Part shown: positions 1 through 6,938 of the stretch, one piece after another
Numbering within the stretch: position 1 is the stretch's first letter
Layout: each line of letters opens with the position of its first letter
Assembly: GCA_016875515.1 (NCBI GenBank)
Contig: VGRA01000014.1
Location: 1-14,421, forward strand
Direction of reading: 5' to 3'
DNA: 14,421 nucleotides
From: Deltaproteobacteria bacterium
Lineage (GTDB): Bacteria > Myxococcota > Myxococcia > Myxococcales > Myxococcaceae
Notes under the pieces: generated by a model
Databases searched by the model: none
What the model saw: only the letters and a program-made list of their open reading frames with translations
Told to the model about the DNA's origin: nothing
Made by a program: the position numbers and the translations under genes

Positions 1-91
1 CGTACCCGTCCGCGTTCACGTCGCCCGCGGAGGCCACCCGCGCCCCGAACCGGCCCGCCTGCGCGTCGCCGTCTGCCACCCAGCCTGCGGC
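1..91 (-). pseudogene. Continuation of the FG-GAP gene beyond an in-frame amber codon
   Basis: Reading the minus strand in the same frame past the TAG at 92-94 gives open sequence to the window edge. It contains a textbook FG-GAP unit, RFGARVASAGDVNADGY, preceded by the GW that normally opens a unit (compare TWDGPAVGARFGHS and TWVSGTSLEAD inside the upstream ORF). This is therefore the next repeat of the same protein, a ninth visible unit, separated from the first eight only by one stop codon. The fragment has no start of its own within the window and continues off the left edge. The alternative is a base error at the TAG. Confidence 0.75.
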
Positions 92-2275
92 CTAGGGCAG
101 CCCGGTGGTGCTGCGCGTCGTCACGCCGCCCGGGTAGACGAGCGCACGCCCCTGTCCCGCCACCGCGCTGCCCCAGCCCGGGGCGCCCACCGCGAGGTCC
201 GTGTAGCCGTCGCCGTTGAAGTCCCCCGAGCCCACGCCGCTGCCGAACTGCGCACCCGCCACGCTGGACTCCACCGTGCTGTGGACGCCGCTGTGGCCCA
301 TCAGCCCGGGCCAGAAGGTGAAGCGGTTGGCAGCCGGGTTGCCGTACACGTGGTCCGCGAGGCCGTCTCCCGAGATGTCGCCCCGGACCACCGGCGCGCG
401 TCCGAGCCGGGTGTTGGCCGAGCTTCCAAGACGACTGCCTCCGTTGTAGGCCCACCTGGAGGCGCCCGCCGTCCCCGCGTAGACGTAGAGGATGCCCGCA
501 TCCGCCAGCGCGCCGTTGGGCGCGTGGTCAGCAGCCATCTGCACGTCCGCATAGCCGTCCCCATTGAAGTCCCCCATCCCGCCCACCCGAAACCCCATGT
601 CGGCCTCCAGCGACGTTCCCGAAACCCAGGTCGCTGCCGTGACCGCGAGCCCGCTCGGGCTCCCCGGGAAAAGGTACGAGCGGCCGGTGTTGGTCCCCGC
701 CCCGCCGTCCGCCAGGGTCAAGTCCAGGCGGGGCTCGCCCACGAGGGCGTCCACGAAGCCGTCTCCGTCCACGTCCCCCACCAGCGCCAAGGAAGTCCCC
801 AGCTGCGAGCCCGCCTGGGTGGAGCCCGTGCTCCACGCGGCCGTGGTGTTCAACCCTCCCGCCTTGCCCAGGTAGAGCAGCGCCCGGCCCGTTCCCGTCC
901 CGCCGTCCACCTGCGGGGCAGACGGCGCCCCCACCAGCAGGTCCATGTAGCCGTCCGCGTTGACGTCCCCGAGCCCCGAGAGCGAATGGCCGAAGCGGGC
1001 GCCCACCGCGGGGCCGTCCCAGGTGGTGGAGCCGGTCAGCCCGGACGCCCCGCCCAGCAGCAGGGTCACGTACCCCGTGGCGCTCCCGGCGCCGGGCGCC
1101 CCCACGAAGAGGTCCGAGTACCCGTCCGCGTTGACGTCCCCCGCCGGGGCCACGTCCGCGCCGTACTCCGCCCCCGCGGCACCGGTCCGCGCGAAGCCCG
1201 CCCCGCCGGACGCCACGCCCGCCGCGCCGCCCAGGTAGACGTCCAGCTTGCCGCTGTTGGCGGAGGCCGCGGGGTTGGCCACCGCCACGTCGGCGAAGCC
1301 GTCTCCGTTGACGTCCCCGACGCCGGCCACCCGGGCCCCGTCCCCCGCGCTGCCTGACAGGACGGCGAAGGGGCTGCTGGCCATGCCCAGCCCGCCGTCC
1401 GGCAGCGGCTGGCAGCCCAGGTACACGGAGGTGGTCCCCGCGTCCGGCGCGCCGGCTGCCACATCATCACAACCGTCCCCGTTGACGTCCCCCAGCACCG
1501 CGAGCGCCAGCCCGAAGTCCGTGAAGATGTTGCCGTGCACGTTCTGCTGCACCACCGCGTAAAGGGGGTCCACCCGCACGGGCCACTCCGCGGCCCCGTC
1601 CTCCACCCGCAGCGCGAGCCCTCCCTCCCACGGCTCCATCCTCGCCTCGAGCACGCGCCCGCGCGCGTCCGTGGCCACGAGCCCTTCGCAGCGGACGTCC
1701 CCGCGCGCGGTGCGCAGCGTGGCGCCGTGTGCCCCGTCGTCCAGCACCGCCACGGCGTCCAGGGCGAGCCACAGCCGGAGCGGCCCGTCGCCCGGGGGCC
1801 GGCGCGAAAGGTCAAAGCCCTGCTCCAGCCCCTCGTCCCGCGCCTCCCACCACTCGGTGGCGTCCCCGGCCTCGCGGCGCACGCCCGGGTGTTGCCCCGG
1901 GCCCGAGAAGGGGGTGGACGCCGTCGGCGCGGTCACCGCGCCCTCCCTGCCCCAGCCTGCCAGCGCCACGCGCACGGACGCGCCCCCGGCGGTGGCAATC
2001 TCCACCACGCCGTCGTCGCCAAAGCGCCCGCGCACCTCGCCAGCCGCCGCCTCCAGCACCACCGCCCGTGCCGAGGCAGTCCCGCTGGCAGCAGGCATGC
2101 CGCCCGCCCCTGGCCGCGCGGTGTCTGCGGCTGGCCGCTGCACGCGCTCCACGACGGTCGTGCGCACGTCCCGTTGACCGGACCGTCCAAGCTGTCCCTG
2201 CGCGAGCAGCGCCCAAAGCGCCACCGTGCCGCACGACAGCCCCAACCCGACCCACGGGCGATTCAGACGGCTCAA
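92..2275 (-). CDS. FG-GAP repeat (integrin alpha-like beta-propeller) surface protein, prematurely terminated
   Basis: 727 codons from a TTG start at 2275; an in-frame TAA lies upstream with no ATG or GTG between, so TTG is the first usable start, preceded by a weak GGGGTGG-type ribosome site. Residues about 9-28 form a hydrophobic signal or anchor segment, so the product is probably exported. Residues about 60-245 are a beta-rich N-terminal region ending in WPVRVDPLYA. From about residue 255 to the end there are eight FG-GAP units, each carrying a calcium-loop motif of the type GDVNGDGCDD, GDVNADGYSD, GDVDGDGFVD or GDFNGDGYTD, followed by a VGAP-like strand. In known families these units build a seven-bladed propeller that binds calcium and ligands outside the cell. 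The TAG at 92-94 falls inside a unit and the same frame continues with another unit, so the protein is probably truncated. It lies 42 bp downstream of the broken epimerase gene on the same strand. Confidence 0.85.
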   Translation of the reverse strand: MSRLNRPWVGLGLSCGTVALWALLAQGQLGRSGQRDVRTTVVERVQRPAADTARPGAGGMPAASGTASARAVVLEAAAGEVRGRFGDDGVVEIATAGGASVRVALAGWGREGAVTAPTASTPFSGPGQHPGVRREAGDATEWWEARDEGLEQGFDLSRRPPGDGPLRLWLALDAVAVLDDGAHGATLRTARGDVRCEGLVATDARGRVLEARMEPWEGGLALRVEDGAAEWPVRVDPLYAVVQQNVHGNIFTDFGLALAVLGDVNGDGCDDVAAGAPDAGTTSVYLGCQPLPDGGLGMASSPFAVLSGSAGDGARVAGVGDVNGDGFADVAVANPAASANSGKLDVYLGGAAGVASGGAGFARTGAAGAEYGADVAPAGDVNADGYSDLFVGAPGAGSATGYVTLLLGGASGLTGSTTWDGPAVGARFGHSLSGLGDVNADGYMDLLVGAPSAPQVDGGTGTGRALLYLGKAGGLNTTAAWSTGSTQAGSQLGTSLALVGDVDGDGFVDALVGEPRLDLTLADGGAGTNTGRSYLFPGSPSGLAVTAATWVSGTSLEADMGFRVGGMGDFNGDGYADVQMAADHAPNGALADAGILYVYAGTAGASRWAYNGGSRLGSSANTRLGRAPVVRGDISGDGLADHVYGNPAANRFTFWPGLMGHSGVHSTVESSVAGAQFGSGVGSGDFNGDGYTDLAVGAPGWGSAVAGQGRALVYPGGVTTRSTTGLP

Positions 2276-2317
2276 CGTCCACCCCGTTTCGGTGGGAGTT
2301 TAGCCTGCGCCGGGCGC

Positions 2318-3545
2318 CTACAAACTTTCAGCGGTCACGCCGCCCACCTTTTCCAAGTGCCTCCCGAACCGGGCCATCACCCACGCGTGCAGCGGGGCCC
2401 GGGTGACCAGGTAGAGCAGCCACGGCAGGGACGGGACGAACTCGTGGATGGCCGCGAGGGTGTACCGGCGGTGCTGGACCTGCCGGAGCTCCAGCCAGCC
2501 GGTGTCCGACGTCTGGCTGAGCAGCCCGCCGACGATGTGGAACTTCCGCCGGTCCACCATGGCCTTGTCGTCCACGTCCTGGAGCGCCGGCAGCGGCAGC
2601 CGCAGGGGCGCGAAGACGAACTGCACCTGGCCCGTGCCGGCATCGCTGTGCACCCGGATGAGGGCGCGGAACAGCACCGGGAGCCAGGCCATGTACTCGG
2701 TGGAAATCCACCGGCAGTCCCGGCCCGGGCCCAGCGGCCGGCAGGTCACACAACAGGCTGTCGATGAGCGGCGAGACCAGCTCGTAGCTCGCACCGCCGA
2801 ACAGCGTCACCCAGCGCTTGGAGAAGGCCGTGGAGCGGATGGGAACGGGAAGCATCCGGCGCTTGAGGCCCAGCACCTCGGCCATCTGTCGCAGCAGCGT
2901 CTCGTACGTCAGCGACTCCCCGTTCACCTCGTCCAACGTCTGCCCCGCGTACCCGTCCCCGGACACGGCGGCCGCCACCACGCGCACCACGTCGTCCACG
3001 GAGATGGCCTGCGTGTGCCGCTGGGTCCACTCCGGGAGGACCATCCACGGCAGCCGCTCCACGAGCGTCTTGAGGATTTCAAACGACGAGCCCCCCGGCC
3101 CCACAATCATCCCCGCCCGCAGCTCCGTCACCGGGATGCCCGTGGACCTCAGCACCTCGCCCACCTCCAGCCGGCTCTGCAGGTGGGGGCTGACGTGCCC
3201 CGTGGGCACCAGGCCGCCGAGGTAGACATTCCGCCGCACCCCCTTCTCCAGGCACCCCCGCGCGAAGTTGTCTGCCAGGAGCAGGTCCGCGTCGTGGAAC
3301 GTGCCCTGGAACAGCTGGGTGGACGGCATCATGGAGTGGACGAGGTAGACGGCCGTGTCCGCCCCCTCGAGCGCGTCCGCCGTGCTCTTTGCAGAGAACA
3401 GGTCGGTCCCTCGCCACGAGGTACCCCCGGGCAGCGCACCGATGGGGCTGCGTGAGACTGCCACCCGCTCGCCCGGGCTGCCGGCCAGGGCGGACAGCAG
3501 CCTCGCCCCGATGAAGCCGCTGGCACCCGTGATGACAGTTCGCAT
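2318..3545 (-). pseudogene. SDR/NmrA-type NAD(P)-binding epimerase-like protein, frameshifted
   Basis: The ATG at 3545 opens a clear extended-SDR Rossmann domain: TGASGFIG at residues 6-13 (dinucleotide loop), ADTAVYLVHSM at 62-72, YLGGLVP at 108-114, ELRAGMIVGPGGSSFEI at 141-157 and ISVDDVV at 181-187. The YLVHSM and GGSSFEI signatures resemble the YbjT-like group of SDR oxidoreductases. After about residue 268 the frame turns into Arg/Ala/Gly/Pro-rich sequence typical of a wrong frame. The frame displaced by one base instead gives a convincing protein (WISTEYMAWLPVLFRALI ... ALQDVDDKAMVDRRKFHIVG ... WVMARFGRHLEKVGG) ending at TAG 2318-2320. The shift lies between about 2700 and 2745, in a run of GGCCCGGGCCC-type sequence. 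I could not name the C-terminal domain. Restored length would be about 409 residues. It is divergently oriented from the EI24 gene. A sequencing slip in the GC run is a real alternative. Confidence 0.8.
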
Positions 3546-3671
3546 CCCGGCACCCTAACGGATGCTCCGCGGGCGCGCCCCGACGTGCAGTAGCCTGGCC
3601 ACGCTATAAACCCCTCCGGCCCGAGGCCGCCCCTTGCCCTGTCTTCCGCATCCAGCGCCCCGCTGCGCTTC

Positions 3672-4568
3672 ATGGCGGGCGCACGCGCGGCGGTGGACGG
3701 CGTGCGCTTCGTCCTCTCCGAGCCGCGGCTGCGGTGGCTCGCTGCCGTCCCCATGGCGGTCCACGCCGCGCTGCTCGCGGGACTGGTGTGGGCAGGGGTG
3801 ACGTACGCGGTCCACCCGCTCGGGGAGACGCTGTCAGGGCAGGTCCCGTCACTCCCGCCCTGGCTGGGCGGTGCGCTCAGTGCGGTGGCGCACGTCACCG
3901 CGCGGGTGCTCGTCCTGGGCTGTGCGCTGGTGGGCGCGGTGGTGACGGGCACCGTGCTGTGCGACCCGTTCTACGACCTGCTCTCCGAGCGCACCGAGCA
4001 ACTGCTGCTCGGCCGCAGCGTGGACGGGCCCATGACGGTTGGCTCCGTCCTGTCTGGGATGGTGCGCGAGGCGGGGGCCGCGGCGTTCCGGTTCACCCTC
4101 TGGGCCATGGGGGCCCTGGTGCTTGGGCTGCTCTCCCTCACCCCGGCGGTGGTGGTGGCCGGGCCGCTCTCGTTTGCGTGGACGTGGCTGTTCGCCGCGT
4201 GGGAGTACTTTGCGCGCAGCTTCTCCCGGCACGGGCTGGGGGCGCTGGGTGGCCTGCGCGCGGCCGGGGCCAACAAGGCGGTGCTGCTGGGGTTTGGCGC
4301 CGTGGCGTCGGTGCTGTCGCTCTTCCCGTTCACGGCGCCCTTCCTCGTCGTGGGGGCCACGCAGGCCTACCTCGCGCTGGCCGCGCGGGGGGAGGCGCCG
4401 TCCCGGTTGTCGGGGGTGGACGCGGAGCGGCTGCGGCAGGTGCTCGCCGGGGGCCCCGGTTTTGACGCCGGTCGGCCCGCTCCCGAGCGTCCCATCCCAT
4501 GTTCCCACCCCCCCGCCTCGCCGGCGCCCTGTTCGCCGGAATCAGACTGCTCGGCTGTGACGTCCTGA
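3672..4568 (+). CDS. EI24/CysZ-family integral membrane protein
   Basis: 298 residues from ATG 3672. Hydrophobic segments lie at about residues 22-47, 72-97, 139-180 (long enough for two passes) and 203-236, and the loop CDPFYDLLSERTEQLLLG matches the conserved NPFYDLLxERxE stretch of EI24/CysZ proteins. That family includes the sulfate permease CysZ, but most bacterial EI24 proteins are uncharacterised, so sulfate transport is only a possibility. The core ends at about residue 262 (LRQVLAGG). The last 36 residues are Pro/Cys/Ser-rich and overlap by 70 bases the signal sequence of the following lipoprotein gene, which suggests that the natural stop was lost. A TGA in another frame at 4463-4465 would end the protein right after the core. 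The upstream gene is divergent across a 126-bp gap. Confidence 0.85.
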   Translation: MAGARAAVDGVRFVLSEPRLRWLAAVPMAVHAALLAGLVWAGVTYAVHPLGETLSGQVPSLPPWLGGALSAVAHVTARVLVLGCALVGAVVTGTVLCDPFYDLLSERTEQLLLGRSVDGPMTVGSVLSGMVREAGAAAFRFTLWAMGALVLGLLSLTPAVVVAGPLSFAWTWLFAAWEYFARSFSRHGLGALGGLRAAGANKAVLLGFGAVASVLSLFPFTAPFLVVGATQAYLALAARGEAPSRLSGVDAERLRQVLAGGPGFDAGRPAPERPIPCSHPPASPAPCSPESDCSAVTS

Positions 4569-5620
4569 CGCCCAACCCCGCCGCCGAGTGGCCGGAGGGC
4601 ACGGTGGTTGCCGTGGACCTGGGAACGTCCGAGGGGGCCGTGCGAGACGTGTTCGGCGTCAACAAGACCCCCGTGTTGTCGCTGCGGACCGGCGGGCTGG
4701 TGGACGCCACGGCGCTCTAAACCGCGTTCGGCGTCAGCCAGGTGCGGCTGCACGACGTGGGGCTGGACGCGTGCAACGTCTACAAGGACGCCACCATCCG
4801 GGACCTCTCCGTCACGCCGCCCAGGGTGGTGAACGGCTGCAACCACCCGGACATCGTCAAGCGGCGCAGCTGGACCGTGAACGACACCTCGGCGGTGGAC
4901 GACCCGGCCCACTACGACTTCACCAAGACGGACCTGCTGTTGGCGGCGGCGGCGCGCAGTGGGGCCCGCATCTACCTGCGCCTTGGCGGCAACGACAACG
5001 GGGGCCCCACCGACACGGGAGACGTGGCCTCCTTCGCGCGCGTCCACGTCAACCTGTACCGGCACGTCATTGGGCAGTTCAAGGCGGGGCCCGTGCCCCA
5101 TGCCCCCGCCTTCGTGGAGGTGGGCAACGAGCCGGACGGCGCCTTCTGGCGCGGCGACCGCGCGGACTTCACCGCGGCGTACAACCTCGTCGTGGACGGG
5201 GTGCGGGCTGCGGCCGCGTCTTCCGGCAAGACCGTTCAAGTGGGAGGCGCCGACTTCACCGAGAGCATCCTCGACGCATTCTCGAAGTCCGGCAACGTGG
5301 CCAACGGCTTCATCGCCGGCGTCACCGCCGCCCGGCTGGATTTCTTCTCCGCCCACCACTACGACAGCTGCAGCGCGGCCACGCTCTCCGGCGCGGCCAC
5401 CCGGCTGAAGGACTTCCGCGCCCAGCTCACCGCGCAAGAAGCGGCCAGCGTGCCGCTGCACCTGACCGAGTGGAACATCGGGCTCGGCAACACGTGCGAC
5501 GCGGCGGACTTCGCCTCGGCGCAGTCCCAGTCATTCGCCAGCGGCTTCCTCACGCTGATGCAGGACGACAGCATACGGACGGCGCGCTCGGTGCGTGCAG
5601 GCCCTGCGAGGGTGCGGTGA
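4499..5620 (+). pseudogene. GH39-like glycoside hydrolase lipoprotein, nonsense-mutated and C-terminally truncated
   Basis: ATG 4499 begins a short signal peptide with a lipobox LLGC (Cys20), followed by a clan-A (beta/alpha)8 hydrolase sequence. EVGNEPDG at codons about 208-215 supplies the likely acid/base Glu211. HLTEWNIG supplies the likely nucleophile Glu324. The spacing of 113 residues fits GH39 enzymes (beta-xylosidase or alpha-iduronidase type), but the substrate cannot be told from sequence. Codon 74 is TAA (4718-4720) in the context GCGCTCTAAACC; the frame continues without loss as TAFGVSQVRLHD, so a Tyr codon (TAC or TAT) most simply became a stop. The hydrolase frame loses its family character after LTLMQDD (about 5575) and reaches TGA at 5618-5620, short of the usual C-terminus. 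A downstream ATG at 4742 could only give a product lacking the signal peptide and first strand. Confidence 0.8.
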
Positions 5621-6297
5621 AGCGGTGGCCCACGCCGTTCATCTATGCGTCCGAGCTGGCCATTGAGCCCAACGGTCGGCGCGCCTACTGCGTCCACGGC
5701 CTGGTCAATGGCATGCGCGGCAAGAACCACGGCCGAAACCTGCCGTATGCGGAGCAGGACGTGAGCACCGTGTGGAACATCGCGGACGGAGCGCTCGTCA
5801 CCACCCTGGAGACTTCGCCCAGACTGGTCCAGTCCGCCGCGCGGCTGCCGGATGGCAGCGGACAGCTGTGCGCCCGGCACGGAAAGGCCTGGTACCTCCT
5901 GGCGCTCCCTTCGGGGGCATGCCTGGACTCGGACTCGTTTCCGTACGACTGGGACAAGGATGGACCCTCGCCGCAGGTGCTTCCGGGCGGCAACGTCCTG
6001 CTCACCCTCCAGGGAGGCAAGCTGGTGGTCTGGGACGTCGCGGCGAGGCGGAGACGGGCCACGCTGTGCGGGGCCGTGCACACGAAGGTGCTGGCGGTGG
6101 ATGCGCGGGGCGAGCACTGCGTCTACCGGACGGCAGAAGGGCGGGCGTTCCTGGCGCGGCTGTCGGACGGAGAGGTCGTCCAGCAGCTGGAGGAATGCAC
6201 CGGCGGGGAGGCCATCTCCTTCGCCGCGTTCGGCGCGCCCGGCCGCACCCTCGCGCTGGTGCTCGAGGGGCAGGCGGTGTGCACCGTGGCGCTCTGA
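5617..6297 (+). CDS. C-terminal fragment of a WD40-like beta-propeller protein
   Basis: 226 residues if translated from the GTG at 5617, which overlaps the upstream TGA as GTGA and has a GAGG 5 bases before it. Protein-like sequence in this frame already begins near 5590 (GACRPCEGAVKRWPTP), so the GTG is probably not the ancestral start. The sequence shows repeating propeller-blade elements: ELAIEPNGRRAYCVHG, VSTVWNIADGALVTTLE, GGKLVVWDVAARRRRATLCG, HTKVLAVDARGEHCVYRTAEG and FLARLSDGEVVQQLE. WDV and WNIADG are typical d-strand ends of WD40 blades. About four blades are visible, whereas a closed propeller needs six to eight, so the N-terminal half is missing. No enzymatic function can be assigned. 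Its stop lies 3 bp from the stop of the convergent DUF420 gene. Confidence 0.65.
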   Translation: MKRWPTPFIYASELAIEPNGRRAYCVHGLVNGMRGKNHGRNLPYAEQDVSTVWNIADGALVTTLETSPRLVQSAARLPDGSGQLCARHGKAWYLLALPSGACLDSDSFPYDWDKDGPSPQVLPGGNVLLTLQGGKLVVWDVAARRRRATLCGAVHTKVLAVDARGEHCVYRTAEGRAFLARLSDGEVVQQLEECTGGEAISFAAFGAPGRTLALVLEGQAVCTVAL

Positions 6298-6300
6298 GCG

Positions 6301-6855
6301 TCAGTGCACCGCGGGGGCGCTGCCGCGCAGCAGGAAGTACACCGCCACCCCCGTCACCGAGACGTACATCCAGATGGGCCACAGCACGCGCGTGACCTTC
6401 TTGTGCGTGTCAAACCGCTTCTTCCACGCGAAGTAGAAGGCGGAGAGCGCCAGCGGCACCACCGGGAGGGACAAGAGGACGTGGCTCGCGAGCACGGTGA
6501 GGTACAGGCCGCGGAAGTCCCCCGCGTACCTCGTGTCCCCGTGCACCGCGTGGTAGGCGAGGTAGCCCACCAGGAACAGCGCGGACGAGAGGAACGCGGA
6601 CACCATGAAGTAGCGGTGGAGATCTTGCCGCTTGTTCTTCACCGCCATCCAGCCGCCCAGCAGCAGCAGCGCGGAGAGGCTGTTCAGCCCCGCATTCACC
6701 GCCGGCAAAAAGCGCAGGTCCACCCCCGCGCCCGCCGTCCCCTTCCGCACCAGCAGCAGGTACGCGAGCAGGGCCAGGGCGCCTGCCGAGGCGACGGCGT
6801 TGAAGACGAAGAAGTTCCGGTCGGAGGCGGGGGCGGGGGAGGTCTCGGTGGCCAT
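6301..6855 (-). CDS. DUF420 family membrane protein
   Basis: 184 residues from ATG 6855, with a good ribosome site (AGGAGA, forward 6864-6869, spacing 8). Five hydrophobic segments at roughly residues 19-37, 48-69, 83-103, 119-142 and 155-175 and four loop or helix histidines in DLHRYFM, YHAVHG, ASHVLLS and DTHKKVTR match the DUF420 pattern. The best studied relative, Bacillus CtaM/YozB, is needed for assembly of heme-copper terminal oxidases, and the conserved histidines fit a metal or heme role; transfer of that function here is inference. The gene looks intact, of normal length and isolated, with no oxidase subunit in the window. It is divergent from the VIT/vWA gene across 83 bp, with a palindrome in between. 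Confidence 0.87.
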   Translation of the reverse strand: MATETSPAPASDRNFFVFNAVASAGALALLAYLLLVRKGTAGAGVDLRFLPAVNAGLNSLSALLLLGGWMAVKNKRQDLHRYFMVSAFLSSALFLVGYLAYHAVHGDTRYAGDFRGLYLTVLASHVLLSLPVVPLALSAFYFAWKKRFDTHKKVTRVLWPIWMYVSVTGVAVYFLLRGSAPAVH

Positions 6856-6874
6856 GACGGCCTTCTCCTAACAG

Positions 6875-6887
6875 CCCGGATTCCGGG
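6875..6887. promoter_or_regulatory. Palindromic candidate operator between divergent genes
   Basis: CCCGGA-T-TCCGGG is a perfect inverted repeat with 6-bp arms and a single central base. It lies 19 bp upstream of the DUF420 start and 51 bp upstream of the VIT/vWA start, in the shared 83-bp divergent promoter region. The position suits a dimeric regulator acting on either gene. The arms are GC-only apart from the inner A/T, so chance occurrence in this composition is possible and no regulator is identified. Confidence 0.3.
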
Positions 6888-6938
6888 TTTCAGCCTGCCC
6901 GGTAGATCTTCCGCCGGGCCCGTGCGTTCCACCCCTCC

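Noticed and set aside
281..1357. 358-codon plus-strand ORF opposite the FG-GAP gene
   Set aside because: Regular Arg/Val/His-rich pattern is the antisense image of the repeated calcium-loop codons.
200..1500. Regularly spaced GTTGACGTCCCC-type DNA repeats that could suggest a tandem array or CRISPR-like pattern
   Set aside because: They are the codons for the GDVNGDG loops of the FG-GAP protein; spacing and sequence vary as in protein repeats.
3605..3610. TATAAA as a -10 box for the EI24 gene
   Set aside because: No acceptable -35 element at 16-18 bp spacing; the single AT-rich hexamer is not enough for a promoter call.
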